Numbered from the stretch's first letter, positions 1-12,430 are shown. The stretch: 64,000 bases of DNA from Isoetes taiwanensis (GCA_021234155.1 JAJEKV010000419.1:124001-188000); one strand, 5' to 3'. Translations and numbers: made by a program. The notes: generated by a model from the sequence alone, not told the origin.

Positions 1-1090
1 GTGTGCCTAGGAAGTTTAACATTTAGTACATGCATTAGGAAATATCAGCCTAGCTGCAAGTCAAGAACCATTCCAGGAGCTCACCTTCTTGCATCGTCTT
101 GTATAAAATACCTCAGAACCATTTCAGGAGCTCATTCCAGGGCTGCTGTTTAATTGCAACACAGGCTACAAACTTCGACCAACATCCTGCAAAAGCTACA
201 AAGGACTGAATAAATATATGCTCAATTTGGCTATGATAGATTTAAAACTTACAGGAATAGCTTTAGTTTACCACAGCGATCACCACATTAACCTCAAAAC
301 CTTGTAAAGCTTTGGGGCTTCTCCAAATGTGTGCAGGGGTTTAACTTCTGCAAGCAATCCTCCGACTATAGGTCTTCGCTTCTATGAAGGGTTTCGTGTA
401 GTTGGGATATTAGCCTCTGCCATTTTCAGTCTTAGGCTCTATAATGTAAGCTCTTATCCATTCAAAGCAAAATACCTTAGGACACCGGCTTTATAAAAAT
501 AAGAGCTGGATGGTGATGCAGCATCGTCCCTACTTACAGTAGGCGCCCTGCTTCAAGAATGCAACCACGAATGCGGCTATTTGGAACTAAGATAATGAAA
601 GAAATGGTTGGAGCCTTTGCATCATAGCCATAGACGCCGCCGCCGCGTCTCCGAATCGATTCAAGGTATTCAAGGGATCGGGAGGAAGCAACATCCGAAG
701 GTAAAATCTGGACCATCAAACTCACAGGTAAAATCTGGGCCGTCAGATCTAGGGCGACATACACAACAGACAAACACTAAAATTTTATTATATAGGATAA
801 GTTCAAGGCTATATAAGCTTCATAACATAATCAGAACACTCTCTATCTATAAGACTTTGTTCAGAGATGCCACGTCAGCACAAAAGCGCCATTTTCCTTG
901 AATCTTTTGTCTCATCTGATTCAAATAGTTTCTTGAAGAATTTCATCAAGAGCTTCAGTAATTGAATCGGATCTTAGATAGAATTCATTGCTGGCTTTGC
1001 AGAGGCCAAGCAATAAACAGATTCTCCTTGTTTTAGGCTTCATATAGATGGGAATTTCTTTGTAATTATGAAACAAGATCAGAAAATTAC
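1..1090. other. gene-free flank
   Basis: I see no convincing coding exon here; the short ORFs lack family resemblance. A short stretch (740-800) resembles 28034-28095: both have CCGTCAGATCTAGGGCG followed about 30 bases later by an AT-rich CACTAAAA..TTAT segment. This suggests a shared small repeat or conserved gene-start flank. Confidence 0.5.
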
Positions 1091-1141
1091 ATGTGGTTTC
1101 CTTCAAGGTTCTTTCTCAGAACTCTGGGAGTATTTGTGCTA

Positions 1142-1199
1142 GGGAACCGCCCCCTTTGAGGGGTTTCCAGCCGGAAACCCCGAAAAGGGGGCGGCTCCC
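1142..1199. repeat. GC-rich hairpin with 27-bp arms
   Basis: Left arm 1142-1168 and right arm 1173-1199 are reverse complements with about three mismatches, separated by a 4-base AGCC loop. The arms carry GGTTTCC and CCGCCCCCTTT blocks. It lies just upstream of the Crypton-like gene and could be part of its promoter or an element terminus. Function unknown. Confidence 0.8.
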
Positions 1200-1491
1200 A
1201 GCCGTAATCCCCTGCTCCCCTGGAAATTCCGTGTACCATTTTTTTTCTCTCTCTCCTCTCTGTTTCGCGATGGCGGAGGTCCGGCGATGGCGGAGTCCGG
1301 CGATCTTGGCGTAGGTATTGGCGCTGGGCGCCATTTTTGCAGCAATGGTAAGCAGGGATGCCGGGGCGACCTTAGGGATGTTTTGTTCCTGATTTTTCAT
1401 TCTTTTTTTTTTCTTTCTAATCTTTTCTTCTTTCTTTTTTCAAGGATTTGGTTCTAGGTGAAGGCGCTGGATAGAAGTAAGGTAAATATTT

Positions 1492-1896
1492 AGTTTTATT
1501 TCTAGTTTTGATTCAATCTGTAAAGTTACTAATGTTTCTTCTGTTCTTTTAGGTTCTGCTCCCGTTCTTGAGGTAGATACGCGAGTTTTCAGTTTTTGAC
1601 ACAACATTCTGGAGTTTCTGAGCAACATAGGCGAGTTTCCGACCAACATGCAAAAATTTGGAGTTTCGAGCAGAAGTAAGTTAAACATTTAGTTTTATTT
1701 CGATTTTTTATTCAATGGTTAAACTTAGTAATGTTTGTTCTGTTCTTGTAGGTTCTGCTCCCGTTCTTGAGGTAGATACGCGAGTTTTCAGTTTTTGAGA
1801 CAATATTCTGGAGTTTCTGAGCAAGATAGACGAGTTTTCAACCAACATACTCGAGTTTCTGAGGCAAAAATTTGGAGTTTCGAGCAGAAGTAAGTT
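1492..1896 (+). repeat. tandem duplication of a noncoding exon and its intron
   Basis: About 200 bases are present twice (roughly 1492-1682 and 1689-1893). Each copy has a T-rich intron end (TTCTTTTAG or TTCTTGTAG), then an exon starting GTTCTGCTCCCGTTCTTGAG, then a donor at AGAA|GTAAGTT. A third partial copy of the acceptor side lies near 1905-1945. These look like duplicated 5'-UTR exons of the downstream Crypton-like gene. Confidence 0.75.
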
Positions 1897-2035
1897 AAAC
1901 ATTTAGTTCTGCTAGGTTCTGTTCTTTTAGGTTCTTTTAGGTTCTGTTTTCTGCAGGGGTTACGTTTCTATTTTTGTTTCTTAGATATATTATCTAACAA
2001 GTTTTTGCTGTTGCAGATTTGTTGCTCTTGCAGAA

Positions 2036-4294
2036 ATGGGGGAAGCAAGGTTTATTGAAGTGTTTTTAGTTCTTTATGTTGCTAGAGGGGTTTCTGATTC
2101 ATGTTGCAGTTTCTCGTTTACACTTGTCGAGGATCATCTGTTGGATGATAATGCTTTGGAAGAAGACGAGACTGCTGTTGCTGAGCATGTTATCAAGTCC
2201 ACAGATCCGTTAGAGGTAGAAAACCTGTTGAGGGATATAGAGAAGGAGCCATGGTTTAGTGAGGGTTTTGTGGATAAAGAAGTGGAGAAGGATACAAAAG
2301 AATACGCTGGTATTGATGTTGAGATGCTTAGAGATGTTGATACGGGGGGAAAGGACAAGTCTAAGAAGCAAACAAACTGGGCAAGGGCAAAGTTTGATGG
2401 ATGGAGGAGATTTGCTAAAAAAACTTCTGACTTACCTTTTCCAATTGACTTGAGTATTCCAATTGAGGACATACCTGATGATCAGCTGAACGAGATGCTT
2501 GTTCGATTTATGATACAAGTTAGGAAGAAAGATGGGAGCATGTTTCCTGCTGACAGGTAACTTTTTTTTATTTTTGTTTAAGTTCTGTTAGGGTTCTAAT
2601 GTTTCTGTATTTTTGTTGTAGTTTAAATTCTTTGCTGAAAGCAATAGGGAAGATTCTTAGGAAGAACCAGGAATCAAAGACGCCTCATGCAAAAGAACAA
2701 CTGGGTTTAATATCTTACGTGATCCTGCATATGTTAGGGCTAGGGCTGCCTTTGTTGCTGCAGCTGATAGGTCTAGGAAACTAGGAGTTGGCGTCAGCAG
2801 GAAAAAAGCACAGGCTATTCCATTTAATTCTGAAAAAGACCTGTTAGAAGACATAGACTTTCAGATAAACACTCCTAAGGGTCTTCAGAAACGTCTTTGT
2901 TTCTATCTTTGCACTAGGTTTGCAATTAGGGGTGCAAGTGAGTTGTATGAAGTGAAAGATGTGGATTTGACACTTGAGACTGATGGACTTTCCGAGTATG
3001 TGCTTTACAATGAAAGGACAAGTAAGACGTGGGGCACTACAGTGATGAAATTTGATCCAAGCCATTTTCATCCTCCAATTTGGAGTTTTGAAGAAAACTT
3101 TGTTCTGACATACAAACAGTATTTGAGGCATCTACCTCCAAAGGAAAATTCTGCGCCAAGACTTTTCTTCCTACAAGCAATTTCAAATTATAAATCTCAG
3201 GTCAGATTTCTCTATTGTTTAATTGTATTTATTTTATTTGGTAACTCTAATCAATTGTTTGTTGTGTTAGATTTGGTTTCAAAAGGGCAGGGTTGGGTGT
3301 AATAATATATCAAAGTGGATTCAGAATATGGGAGCAATCATTGATGTGGATATATCCAACAAGAGCGGTCGTGTGTCTACCGTAACACGAATGTCAATGG
3401 CTGGTATTCCGCCGGAAGTTGGAAAGCTTATTACAGGGCATCGCAGAACATAATCTTATCAGAAGTAAGTCAAATTTTTTGTTATGTTTATATTGAATTT
3501 ATAGTTTATTTGTTTTCACATGCTGGTTCTTGTCTAGGTATGATCGCAGTAAAGAAATTCAAGTTAATGCTGCCATGAGTATCAACAACAAACCATATAA
3601 TGATGATGGCAGCTTGCGTTTGTACTCTAACGTACTTCACGAGATGATCAAGAATAAAGAAAATATATTGCTTGGTTCACGTTCTGCAAAATGTTTGACT
3701 GACAAGCCTTCTGCCTCAGGTATTTATTGTTTATAGTTAGTGCTAGTAGGTTACTTGCAGGTTCCAGGTTTCTTTGGTGGTTGTTTTATTTTAGGTGTTG
3801 TCATGCAGGTTCTTCATCCGACCAGACTATTTTAATTGAAAAGCAATGCAATATTCTAGTTGTTTCTGGCATGATGGTGTACCTGTTAGTGAGCATCGTG
3901 TGGCATCATCAAGTGATGCAATGATCTGTGATCAACAGAATGTTGTATCTGATGTAAGTGGTAGAAGTAATCAAATTCAAGTTTCTGGAGTTGATGAGGA
4001 AGACAAGAATTTGGTAGATTACTGGGCTTTTGAAGAATTCCTGAAGTCAAATCCTCAGCTTCACAAATATTTTCCACCCACTGTTGAAGTCAAGAATGTT
4101 GGTAAGTTTAATTATATTGTGTATTATTTTTATTTATCTTTATTACACTATCTAATTACACTGTATTAAACTGCAGGTGGTCACTCCTTTGTTGGTGCAA
4201 CTTTTAATAACTGCACATTCATTCAAGTTCCAGATTCTAGTAATGTACCTTTAATGTTGGAGAGGGGAAACAGCGGTTCAAGTCTGCCTTCATG
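2036..4294 (+). pseudogene. Crypton-type tyrosine recombinase (DUF3504-like), broken
   Basis: Exons can be read at 2036-2556, 2622-3200, 3271-3464, 3538-3719, about 3809-4102 and about 4177-4294, all with GT-AG introns. The protein matches the DUF3504/Crypton YR layout. It has an N-terminal block with WARAKFDGWRRF and RKKDGSMFP, the first catalytic Arg in CTRFAIRGASELY, a box II region reading NKSGR where the family has NHSxR, then ITGHR, and the presumed nucleophile Tyr in KYDRSKEIQ. It ends NNCTFIQVP..SLPS. The copy is dead: there is a frameshift near 2700-2706, an in-frame TAA at 3451-3453 (between GHR and the Tyr), and a further frame change near 3840. The HxxR histidine is replaced by Lys. 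Cryptons move by site-specific recombination through a circular intermediate (known for the family); whether this lineage was active is inference. A host-domesticated DUF3504 gene is the alternative. Confidence 0.78.
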
Positions 4295-4623
4295 ATAACT
4301 GTTGTGTTGGGAATTTCTGTGATAAGTTCAAGTTCTTTGAACTTCTACTGGTAACTTGTGTTGCGAACTTCTATGATAAGTTCATGATCTCTTTTTTGTT
4401 TAATTTTGACGTGCAAACCTTCATGGAAAGTTGTATCTTGAAAACCTTCATGGAAAGTTGTAAACCTTCATGGAAATTTGTATCTTGAAGTGCAAACCTT
4501 GATGGAAACTGTATCTGAATTATTAAAATTTTAATGTTTTGTTGCACCTTGTTATGAAAAATTTAATGTATTAATGTTTTTGTCTGTAGTGGCGACGCTG
4601 TAAGCGGCGCCGCCAGGAAACTT

Positions 4624-4881
4624 TTGCCTAAAAAATACCAAAAGAAACTTAGAGGAATTTCCAGGGGACAGGGGTTTATGATTTTCAAACAGATCTTTCC
4701 GGATCATCTGTTCAAACCTGAATATACCTTCACCCCCTGCTCGGAAGAATTTGAGTATGAAATCACAGATTCTTGGCTCCTTGAATTCATAGGAAAGAAA
4801 AATATTTCTCCAACAGCAATCTTTCATGCTTTTTGCAACTGGGCAGACAAAAAGATCTCGGTTAAGGTGTTCTCGGAATGA
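4624..4881 (+). CDS. unidentified 85-codon ORF
   Basis: The ORF contains FKPEYTFTPCSEEFEYEI and HAFCNWADKKISVKV and could be a fragment of a longer element-encoded protein. It sits between the end of the Crypton-like gene and the LINE 5' region, with a GC-rich GGCGCCGCC block just upstream (near 4598-4610). I do not recognise a family. It may belong to the 5' part of the LINE or to an older element. Confidence 0.3.
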   Translation: MPKKYQKKLRGISRGQGFMIFKQIFPDHLFKPEYTFTPCSEEFEYEITDSWLLEFIGKKNISPTAIFHAFCNWADKKISVKVFSE

Positions 4882-5078
4882 TTTTTGGATTCAATAGCTC
4901 TGGTTCTTGTATTTTCTGGCATTAATTTGGTTTTTCTTCTCGATCTTTCTCTCATTTCCTTAAACTTCCTTTAATCTCCTTAATTTTCCTTCTTTCTTCC
5001 CTGATTGTCTTCTTTATTTTACTTTCTCTATCGATCTTGCTATCTCTTTCCTCTGAGCTCTGTTTTTTCCCTTTTTCA

Positions 5079-7722
5079 ATGGCTAACTTTACCAAAAATC
5101 CTAAAAATTCAAATATTCCTAAAAACCTAAGTGCCAACTCCCTCATTCTTCTTCACAAGTTCATGCTTCTTCCTTCAAACCAAAGAGGCGATCTACTCAA
5201 TCAGTTAAGCTCTTTTCACTCTAATCCTTCCAATGTGCTAAAATTTGGGGACTTTGCTGATTTAAATTTCCTTTCAAAAGAAATGCAATACTTTCCCACA
5301 GATGTTCCTCACTGGGACAATCTTTCTAAGGATCCGAGAGTGCCCATTCCTTATGGTGATCCAAGGCCTATTCAGGAAATTCATTCAGATCAGGACCTCA
5401 CCCAAGAGTTCTATAACCTGCAGTACCTGACTCGGCCAAATCTCCAGCTCTTTAAAGGTATTCATCTGAACAGTTCTTCCATAGCTTCCAAGATCGAATC
5501 CTTGTTTTCAACTGTTGTTATTATTTGTATTGATAAAGTTGGAGTTAATATTCAACACCTATGGGATCACCTTCTTAGATTACACAAAGGAATTGTTATC
5601 AACTCCATCTATTGGCTAAATTATCCCTACCTTTTAATGGAATGTGGGAATAGCAGAACTGCAAACTTCATGCTCAAATTGGGTCACTCAACCTTTAATA
5701 CCTTTCAAATTTCATTTATAAAGTGGAGTCCCTCTCTGCCTATTAGTGAATTTGGAAAATCCTTTTTTGCCTCTGTGAGTATGAATGACATGTCCCCTAT
5801 CTATTGGAATGAGGATTGTTTCTCAAAATTTTTTAACTCCATTGGATCCTATATCTTCTCTGAATTCTCCCCCTACAAGCCACCTAAATGCTATATCCAG
5901 CTTGACATTTCCAAACCCATTCCTACTTCCATCCCCCTGATTGACTTCTTTGGCAAACCTATGAATCTTCATCTGAGATGGGTAGGATTACCAAATTTTT
6001 GCCAGAATTGCAATACTAGACATTTCTATCACTTAGCTTGCAGCACTAAAGTGGTCAAAGGAGATTCAGAGGACCAGGTTCAAGAGAGTTCACCCAAAGG
6101 GATATTAAAAACATTAACAAGTCTGACAAGTCTTCAGGACAAAGGCAGACCAATGATTCTCAGAGAAATTTATCTGGTGCACGAGACTCCATGAGTCAAC
6201 AAAATCAATGTCAGAAATACAGCAAAATCAAAGATAATTTTCAACAATGGATTCCATATGCAAAAGTTAATGGTAGCAAGAGAAGAATTCTCAAAAAAAG
6301 AGAATTTAAAGAGAAGCATTTGGAACATAAAGAAAACATGACCAACAGCTCAATATCTCAGGGCTTGACAGTTTTTCACCTTGCACCTTCAACAATCAAG
6401 GTCCTTAACAAGGGTGCATTTTTCAAGAACAATAGCAACAAAGATTTAGCTATTGGAAAAAATGATTTAGACAGTCAACCTCAGAAGGTAGAAGTGACCA
6501 GCATTGAGCATAACAAATTAATGCTCAAAGGAAAGGCCCCTATTCATCATCAGCAATATGATTTACATAAAACATTAAAGGGCATTATGCTGGAAGCTCA
6601 AAAAGCAGCATCAGAAAGGCATAAAGGGATAAACATTCTTGACAATCCTACAAAAAATTGCAAATCAACCTTAGGGATCAAGATTTTCTCTCCAGTCCCA
6701 AAAGGTAAAGATGGCTCAAAGGTTAAAGAAGAGTCATTAATTATGGAAAACAAAGAAGTTGGTACAGATATTGCAGATAATGCAGAATCCCAAAGCAAGA
6801 TACAGTGCTCAAACAGTTTTGGAATTCTAGCTCAGTTAAACAATGACTTCTGTGCAGACAGTGTTGAGTCATTGACCCCTTTCAATACATTGGATTCCAC
6901 TTTGCCTACTTGTACACCGACCTTGAATCTTGATTCTTCCCCTTTTTCTCCATTAATAGACCTAACAGACACCCATGTATATCCTGCTAATCCTTTACAA
7001 CCTGAAAACTCCTGTTACAATGGTTCAATCTCCAGCCATATAGCTCAGCAGCTTGTAGAATTGCATGTGGAAATTGATGGACAAAGCATTCAAAATAGAA
7101 ATTTAGATCATCTGGCAGCAATAGATGACAGTGACACTTCAATGCAGAATAATGGGAATATACATAAAAAAGCTTAGGCTACTGGATCAAAAAATGGGAA
7201 ACAATGGAACAGAGTTAGAGTTAGGACAGGAAAATAATATGGCAAAATTTCTAGATACAGAAGGCAATTGTATCAAAGCACAGGATGTACCTTCAAGAAA
7301 CACAAATGAGGAGTTGGCAATTTCCAGGCAAGATCTAATCCCTCTTGATAATAATTTTAGTATCTACTGGTAAAAATTATGTTACAAGCCTAGAGCAAAG
7401 CCTTTGTTGTGAATCAAAATTTTGGAGTTGTTCTCACCAAAAAGACCAGGTAACTTCTGACACTGAGAACTCTGACAAAGAAAATGAGAATGATAATTGT
7501 CTCCAAATTAATGCTGATAATGAATCTTGGGGAGAATATACCTATCTATCATGTTCTTTATCTTCCAATCCCAAGACAAAAAGGGGGAGAAATAAAGCTA
7601 AGTCTAAAGTTAAGCATTCAAATAGAATTCTTAACATATTAGAAACCCCTGCCAACAACAGCAGGAAAAAAGTGAAAGAGAATTTAAAGGAATTGATCTC
7701 TTTTCGCCTTTTCTTCTATTGA
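5079..7722 (+). pseudogene. LINE ORF1 protein (DUF4283/zinc-knuckle type), frameshifted
   Basis: The start chosen is the ATG at 5079 (MANFTKNPKN); an upstream in-frame TTG is less likely. The first 370 residues form one open frame with a knuckle-like CQNCNTRHFYHLAC, a degenerate CX2C-H-C where the canonical His spacing is off by one. The frame closes at 6194 with TGA overlapping the ATG at 6191 (ATGA). Reading then continues in other frames through 7177, 7373 and 7722 as a Lys/Ser/Asn-rich tail with a basic KRGRNKAKSK patch. ORF1 of plant L1 elements binds the element RNA (known of the family). At least three frame changes make this a pseudogene. Confidence 0.8.
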
Positions 7723-9237
7723 GTTTTAGCCTATGAAGATCCTTTCCTGGAATTTAAGAGGGATCAAAGGTCCTTTAAAGAGAAGAAGAGCTATCTCTCA
7801 GATTAGAAAATATAATGATGATATAATTCTTTTGCAAGAATTGAGGCTTCCTAATTTTGAATGCTCAAATCTTGCTGATTGGATTGGCCCTGGCCAGTCT
7901 TCTATTTGGATTGAAGCTACAAACCCTCGGGTGGCCTTTGCATGATTTGGAAAAATCTAAATCACTCTCTTTTCTATAATAGCCCTTGTAAAAGGTGGGA
8001 GGCAGTTATCTTTAATTATTTAAACTCTCCTTTTGGAGTTGTCAATATTTATGCCCCCACCATTTCCAGGGATCAGATCATCCATCTCAATCCCTTCAGA
8101 CTAAACATTCTCTGTATGTTAAGAGACAAGGTAATATCCCTTTTAAGCTTAATTGCTCGATCTTAAATAATGAGAAGTTCTATGCTGATTTTATTGATTT
8201 TTATGACAATCTCCCAAGAGTCCAAGCTAATAACTCCATGAAGCCTTTTATTCTAATATAAAGGCTTCCAAATCTTGGATCAAGCAATGGTCCAAAAATC
8301 TTCATGAGCAGAGGAGAGAGAATAAAAGTAAGCTTCTGTTAGATATGAAAGATGTTAGATATAAATTTTGGGAAGTTATCAAATCTGATCTTACTCATTT
8401 GGTTAAAGGTTTTTGGCATACAAATCATCTGCACCCTGCCTTGTCTTCTGGATTTTTATTTCCCTCATTCCTAAAACTGATAACCTCGAGACTTTCAGTG
8501 ATTAAAGGCCTATATCCTTGACCAACACGACTTACAAGCTCTGTGCCAAAATCATAGCAAACAGAATTAAAGGTTATCTTCAAAAAAATATCAGTTTGCA
8601 TCAATCTGCTTTCTTGCCAAACAGATATATACTTGACAATTATATTGCTGCTATGGAGAGCATGCATTGGGCTAGAATCTCCAATCAAAATTGTGTTCTT
8701 CTGAAGCTAGATTTCTCTAAGGCCTTTGACACCGTAAGATGAGACTTCTTAATTCTTGCTCTTCAAAAATTGGCTTTCCTTCAAAATTAATTGACTTGAT
8801 CATGGGTCGTAACTTAAGATCTCAGTCTTCGATTATAAAACACGATTGCAAATTAAACGGGAGTGTTGCATCACTCCCGTTTCAAAGATTCCCTTAAAAA
8901 AAACACCAGGATTTACAAAATGATCATTTTCAAAAGAAGTTGGGGATTTCAAGTGAAACAAAATATTTTATCGTGCATTTTGGGCTCTTTTGAAGTGATG
9001 ATCTTGCATTTGTAGAAAAGAGCACTTGGAAATGGCAAAATTTCAGACATTAATACACCAGAAATATTACTATGAATTCGAGGACGTCAAAAAAACGCAA
9101 AAAATAAATAAAAAAAATTTATTAATTTCTTTCAGTACATCAAATATGGCATAAATTTATAGCCAGTAGTAAATAATTTAGAAAAAACTAACTCAGAGGT
9201 CTAAATCGAAGTCCTCAGTGTGTGGTTTGCTCTTTCG

Positions 9238-10335
9238 TCACCTTTTTTCTATCTCTACGCTTTGCTCCTTTGGCCTTGCCTTATCTTTGTTGGTGTCAAT
9301 AGTCTCTTCAGGAATAGTAGCTAGAGCTACTTCTTTGAGCTCTGCAAAGGTAGCTTCATCTTCCAGAGAGCTTGTGAAAGGAGGTTGTATCTCAGAAGAT
9401 GTCATTTTGACAAAATTTGATGATGATTTGGCTCCCAACTCTTGATTTTCATCTGGTAGAGTTGGTAGAGCAGACAACCGCATCTTAATAAAGTCTACTG
9501 AGACTCTCTATCAATGTCAACAAAGAACACAATTACGGCCCTTTTAAGTGCACATGCTATTGTTGTACGCAGCCGAGAGAAAGCATCTAGGACCCAATCT
9601 CACGGACGTGAAAACATATCCGAATATGGTTAATTAACCGTGGCTTCCGGTAATGATTCACAATTTTGCCTTTGTGCACTTGGGTCCCGGAGCTTCGTAA
9701 TACTACCGGGAACTCGGGACATTAGAAAAAGTTTTGGCGGTGTCATTGTGTTAAAGTGCTCCATGGTACGCTTCCCGTCGAAACTCCAGTAAGCTACATG
9801 GAGATACTCAACCTTGCTCAGCAGCCTCGGTCCTCCACCATGGTAGTTAATATTAGTTTTGTACCTGCAAGATCGTATTCCAGAATAGTAAGTACGTATT
9901 CCAGAATAGGACATGACGAGTTACAACTGCAACAATGACTCACAACTGCACTCGAGATTTGAAGACTCACCAGACCATATTTTCATAACCGGCTTGCACA
10001 GGAGAACCGAAGTGGTTCTTGAAAGTAGCTTCCACAAGTCCGAATTGCATGCTGGAGTGGAACACAACAAGACGCCAGTGTTTTGCTGTGGTAACCTGCT
10101 TAATTCCATCGACGAAAGCATTGAATTCTGAGTGTTTGAATGGCTGATCGTCGTAGCGGCTATCCTTTAGCTTAAACCCATACGGCAAGTCTGCTATGAC
10201 CAAAGTAAAATCTTGTGGCTTTATACTTCCAGCCAGCTTAGTGCAGTCCCCATGAACGATAGAATAATAGTTATTTTGATCAAACATGGAAAACCTCTCG
10301 TAATCGGACGGCTCAACATCAACAATACGCCTATC
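9238..10335 (-). pseudogene. DNA N4-cytosine/N6-adenine methyltransferase-like, broken
   Basis: Exon 10335-9971 encodes a GDCTKLAG start and motif IV-like VIADLPYGF (a DPPY-type catalytic loop with D-L-P-Y). It ends at a GTGAGT donor. The intron is 9970-9865 (CTTGCAG acceptor) and the next exon starts at 9864 with a phase that completes the Trp in NMVWYKTN. Downstream is a motif I-like segment, DWVLDAFS..TTIACAL then VDIDRES, then FIKMRLSALP. Motif IV before motif I is the beta-class order known from bacterial-type amino-methyltransferases. The glycines expected in FxGxG read as R-L-R. In-frame stops (TAA near 9633, TGA before DWVLD) and a shift near 9495 show inactivation. The C-terminal 80 residues are acidic and Lys-rich. 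Confidence 0.72.
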
Positions 10336-10688
10336 CTAGAGTCCTCTCTTCTCTGACAGTCCTTACCAGGTGCATAAAACCTTCTGGTAGGTCCTTGTTC
10401 TTCTTCTTGCTTTGTTAGTAAAAGATGTTAGGCAGGCAACACAAAAGAAAAACATTAAAAACATGAAAAAGACGTACCCAGCCCTCAAAATTTGGAGCGT
10501 ATTGGGTAATACGCTCGTCGGAAGTTGCTATGGGATAGAGCTCTTTACATCGTCCCCTACCGTCCACGCTCAACCGCTCCATTAAACATGTTTGGCACGT
10601 AATAACATTTTTCCGCTGGAAGTCAAGAACAATTAAACAAAGGTGAGTATTGTTTTACGAAAAAGAAAAGCAATAAGAAAAAGCCCCG

Positions 10689-10876
10689 ATGTATTCGAAT
10701 ACCCTTTGTCTTACAATCCAAAAGCAAAAGTGTATTCCGGAATACACTTTCGCTTTACGTTCAAAGCAAAAGTGTATTCCGGAATACACTTTCGCTTTAT
10801 TTGTAAGCCAAAGTGTATTCGAATACATATTGGACTATTTACGAAGCCAAAGTGTATTGGGAATACACCTTGGCTT
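10689..10876. repeat. palindrome array 1 (five GTATTC..GAATAC units)
   Basis: Two units contain the full perfect 24-bp palindrome AAAGTGTATTCC/GGAATACACTTT. The others are shortened to TTCGAA or altered to TTGGGAA centres. Spacing is about 30-45 bases with CGCTTT or GCCAAA linkers. The array lies upstream (on the - strand) of the methyltransferase exons. It is probably a cluster of protein-binding sites; its role is inferred only from symmetry and repetition. Confidence 0.85.
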
Positions 10877-11908
10877 CCCAAAAACATTTCTTGCTCTGGA
10901 AGGAAAATTTAAATGAAAGTTACGTGGTTCTTACTTGTGCGGTTCCTTGGACATTTCTTGAGCGTAAACTCTTTATCAACGACCTTACTGCGGTAGCCTT
11001 TCTAGTATGTATACGTATCGTAAAGCCCCCGCATTTCTCTCCGCATCGTGATCGTCATTTCCTTCTTTGGACGCCGAACCTTTCTTCTTTTTTCGAGACC
11101 TTCCCTTTACTTTTTAAATTCACCACGCCGAACATGGTAAAAATTTCATTTTGTAGGTCCCATATCCGCACGGTAATGACAAGGTTAATTTCTCGTGATG
11201 GTTATTCCGTATCACGAAAAGAAACTTACCCCGCCGTCTCTAAAGGCTAGTTGAAACCGGTTGTCATGCGGTATGAGAGGCGCCATTTATTAGCTTCATC
11301 GTACTTTAAGGCAAAGACTCCCTACAAGACGCTTCCTTCAGTTCTAACGAGTATGCGGTTTCTTCAAATCTTCTCCATATTTTTCCCAAAAATCATGTAC
11401 CCCCGTGCATGAATCGGATCTTGTCTAATTTTAAGCTCATCTTTAATTTATACTTTCGTTGTCGGCATTATGGGTGTTGGCAACGATTTTAGCTTCCTCG
11501 TCGGTGAGACCACAAAGAAGTCGCAAGACAAGACGAGAGGTACACCGGTTTTTCTTTTTCTTTATACGTTTTGCCTTCTTGCCTTGAAGCTATGATTTCC
11601 TCCCGTGGCGTAGTGTGTGTATGTTTTCTGCGTTTTCCTCGTCATATTCGGGGGTTTTGCATTGCTCCACATCAACAAGGACAACTATTGGGGCCACATG
11701 AGCATTTGGATTGCTCCTAATTTCTGTCCTTCAAGTTCCTTAAGTGGTCGGCATAAATTTTTCGAACTTGAAGGCGGCCTTTTCGCCCTGACTCATTCTT
11801 TGGGTGCAGACCTCATGCTAGTCATAGGAAGATACATTACCCCTTGTACAAATTTTTCTCTGTTAATAACCTCCATTCTTTCAGAGGTCTTATCAACCTT
11901 CTTTTCCT

Positions 11909-12430
11909 TTATTGCTTTTCCTTTTCCCTTTTGTTTTTGAGCTTTCCTCGGGGACTTCGTGATTTCAATTTCTTTGTACTTTTCGCTTCTTTGGTTCTCA
12001 GAGTAGCTATCGTTGCCCTTGGTTTGCTAAGTTTCTTTGGCCGCCAGGGGTTCTTCCTCGCCCCGTTCTCTCGAACCTCCATCCGATGACCTCCGGGAAG
12101 AACTAGCGGAAGGTGGTGATTGTGACCTTTCTCGCCGGACTCCGGCGGGGAAAGTCCTCGCCAGGCTTTGGAACAAACTCGCCTAATACATGAACACAGG
12201 CTTCGTTTTGTCCGGTAGTGTGAAAAGAATTTGTACAGTGCCGGTGGTTGCACACTGACAATTTTAAAGAATGCGATGTCCACAACAATGAAGCCTTGGG
12301 AGGTCTTGAAGGATAGCCTCCCCACCTGACCTCCTTGTCCGGCAACCTCGGAGACATCTTTTATTGTCCCAAGGTTAACAAACTCGGAGTCGGCGTACCT
12401 TTTGTTACCAGCACTTTTACAGACGTACAA
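11909..12430 (-). pseudogene. possible upstream exon(s) of the methyltransferase gene
   Basis: The 173-codon open frame begins with an ordered-looking part (YADSEFVNLGTIKDVSEV, then VVDIAFFKIVSVQPP) and ends in a strongly basic tail (RKNPWRPKKLSKPR, KSTKKLKSRSPRGK) resembling a nuclear-localising linker. It lies on the same strand and upstream of the methyltransferase exons inside the transposon. A further coding-like patch ending KYDEANKWRLSYRM lies near 11240-11310 on the same strand. Joining these into one gene is inference. No family was recognised, though the first part could be a small reader-type domain. Confidence 0.35.

Noticed and set aside
1140..1345. Pro/Arg-rich protein on the - strand
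   Set aside because: It is produced by the GC-rich hairpin and lacks any family feature.
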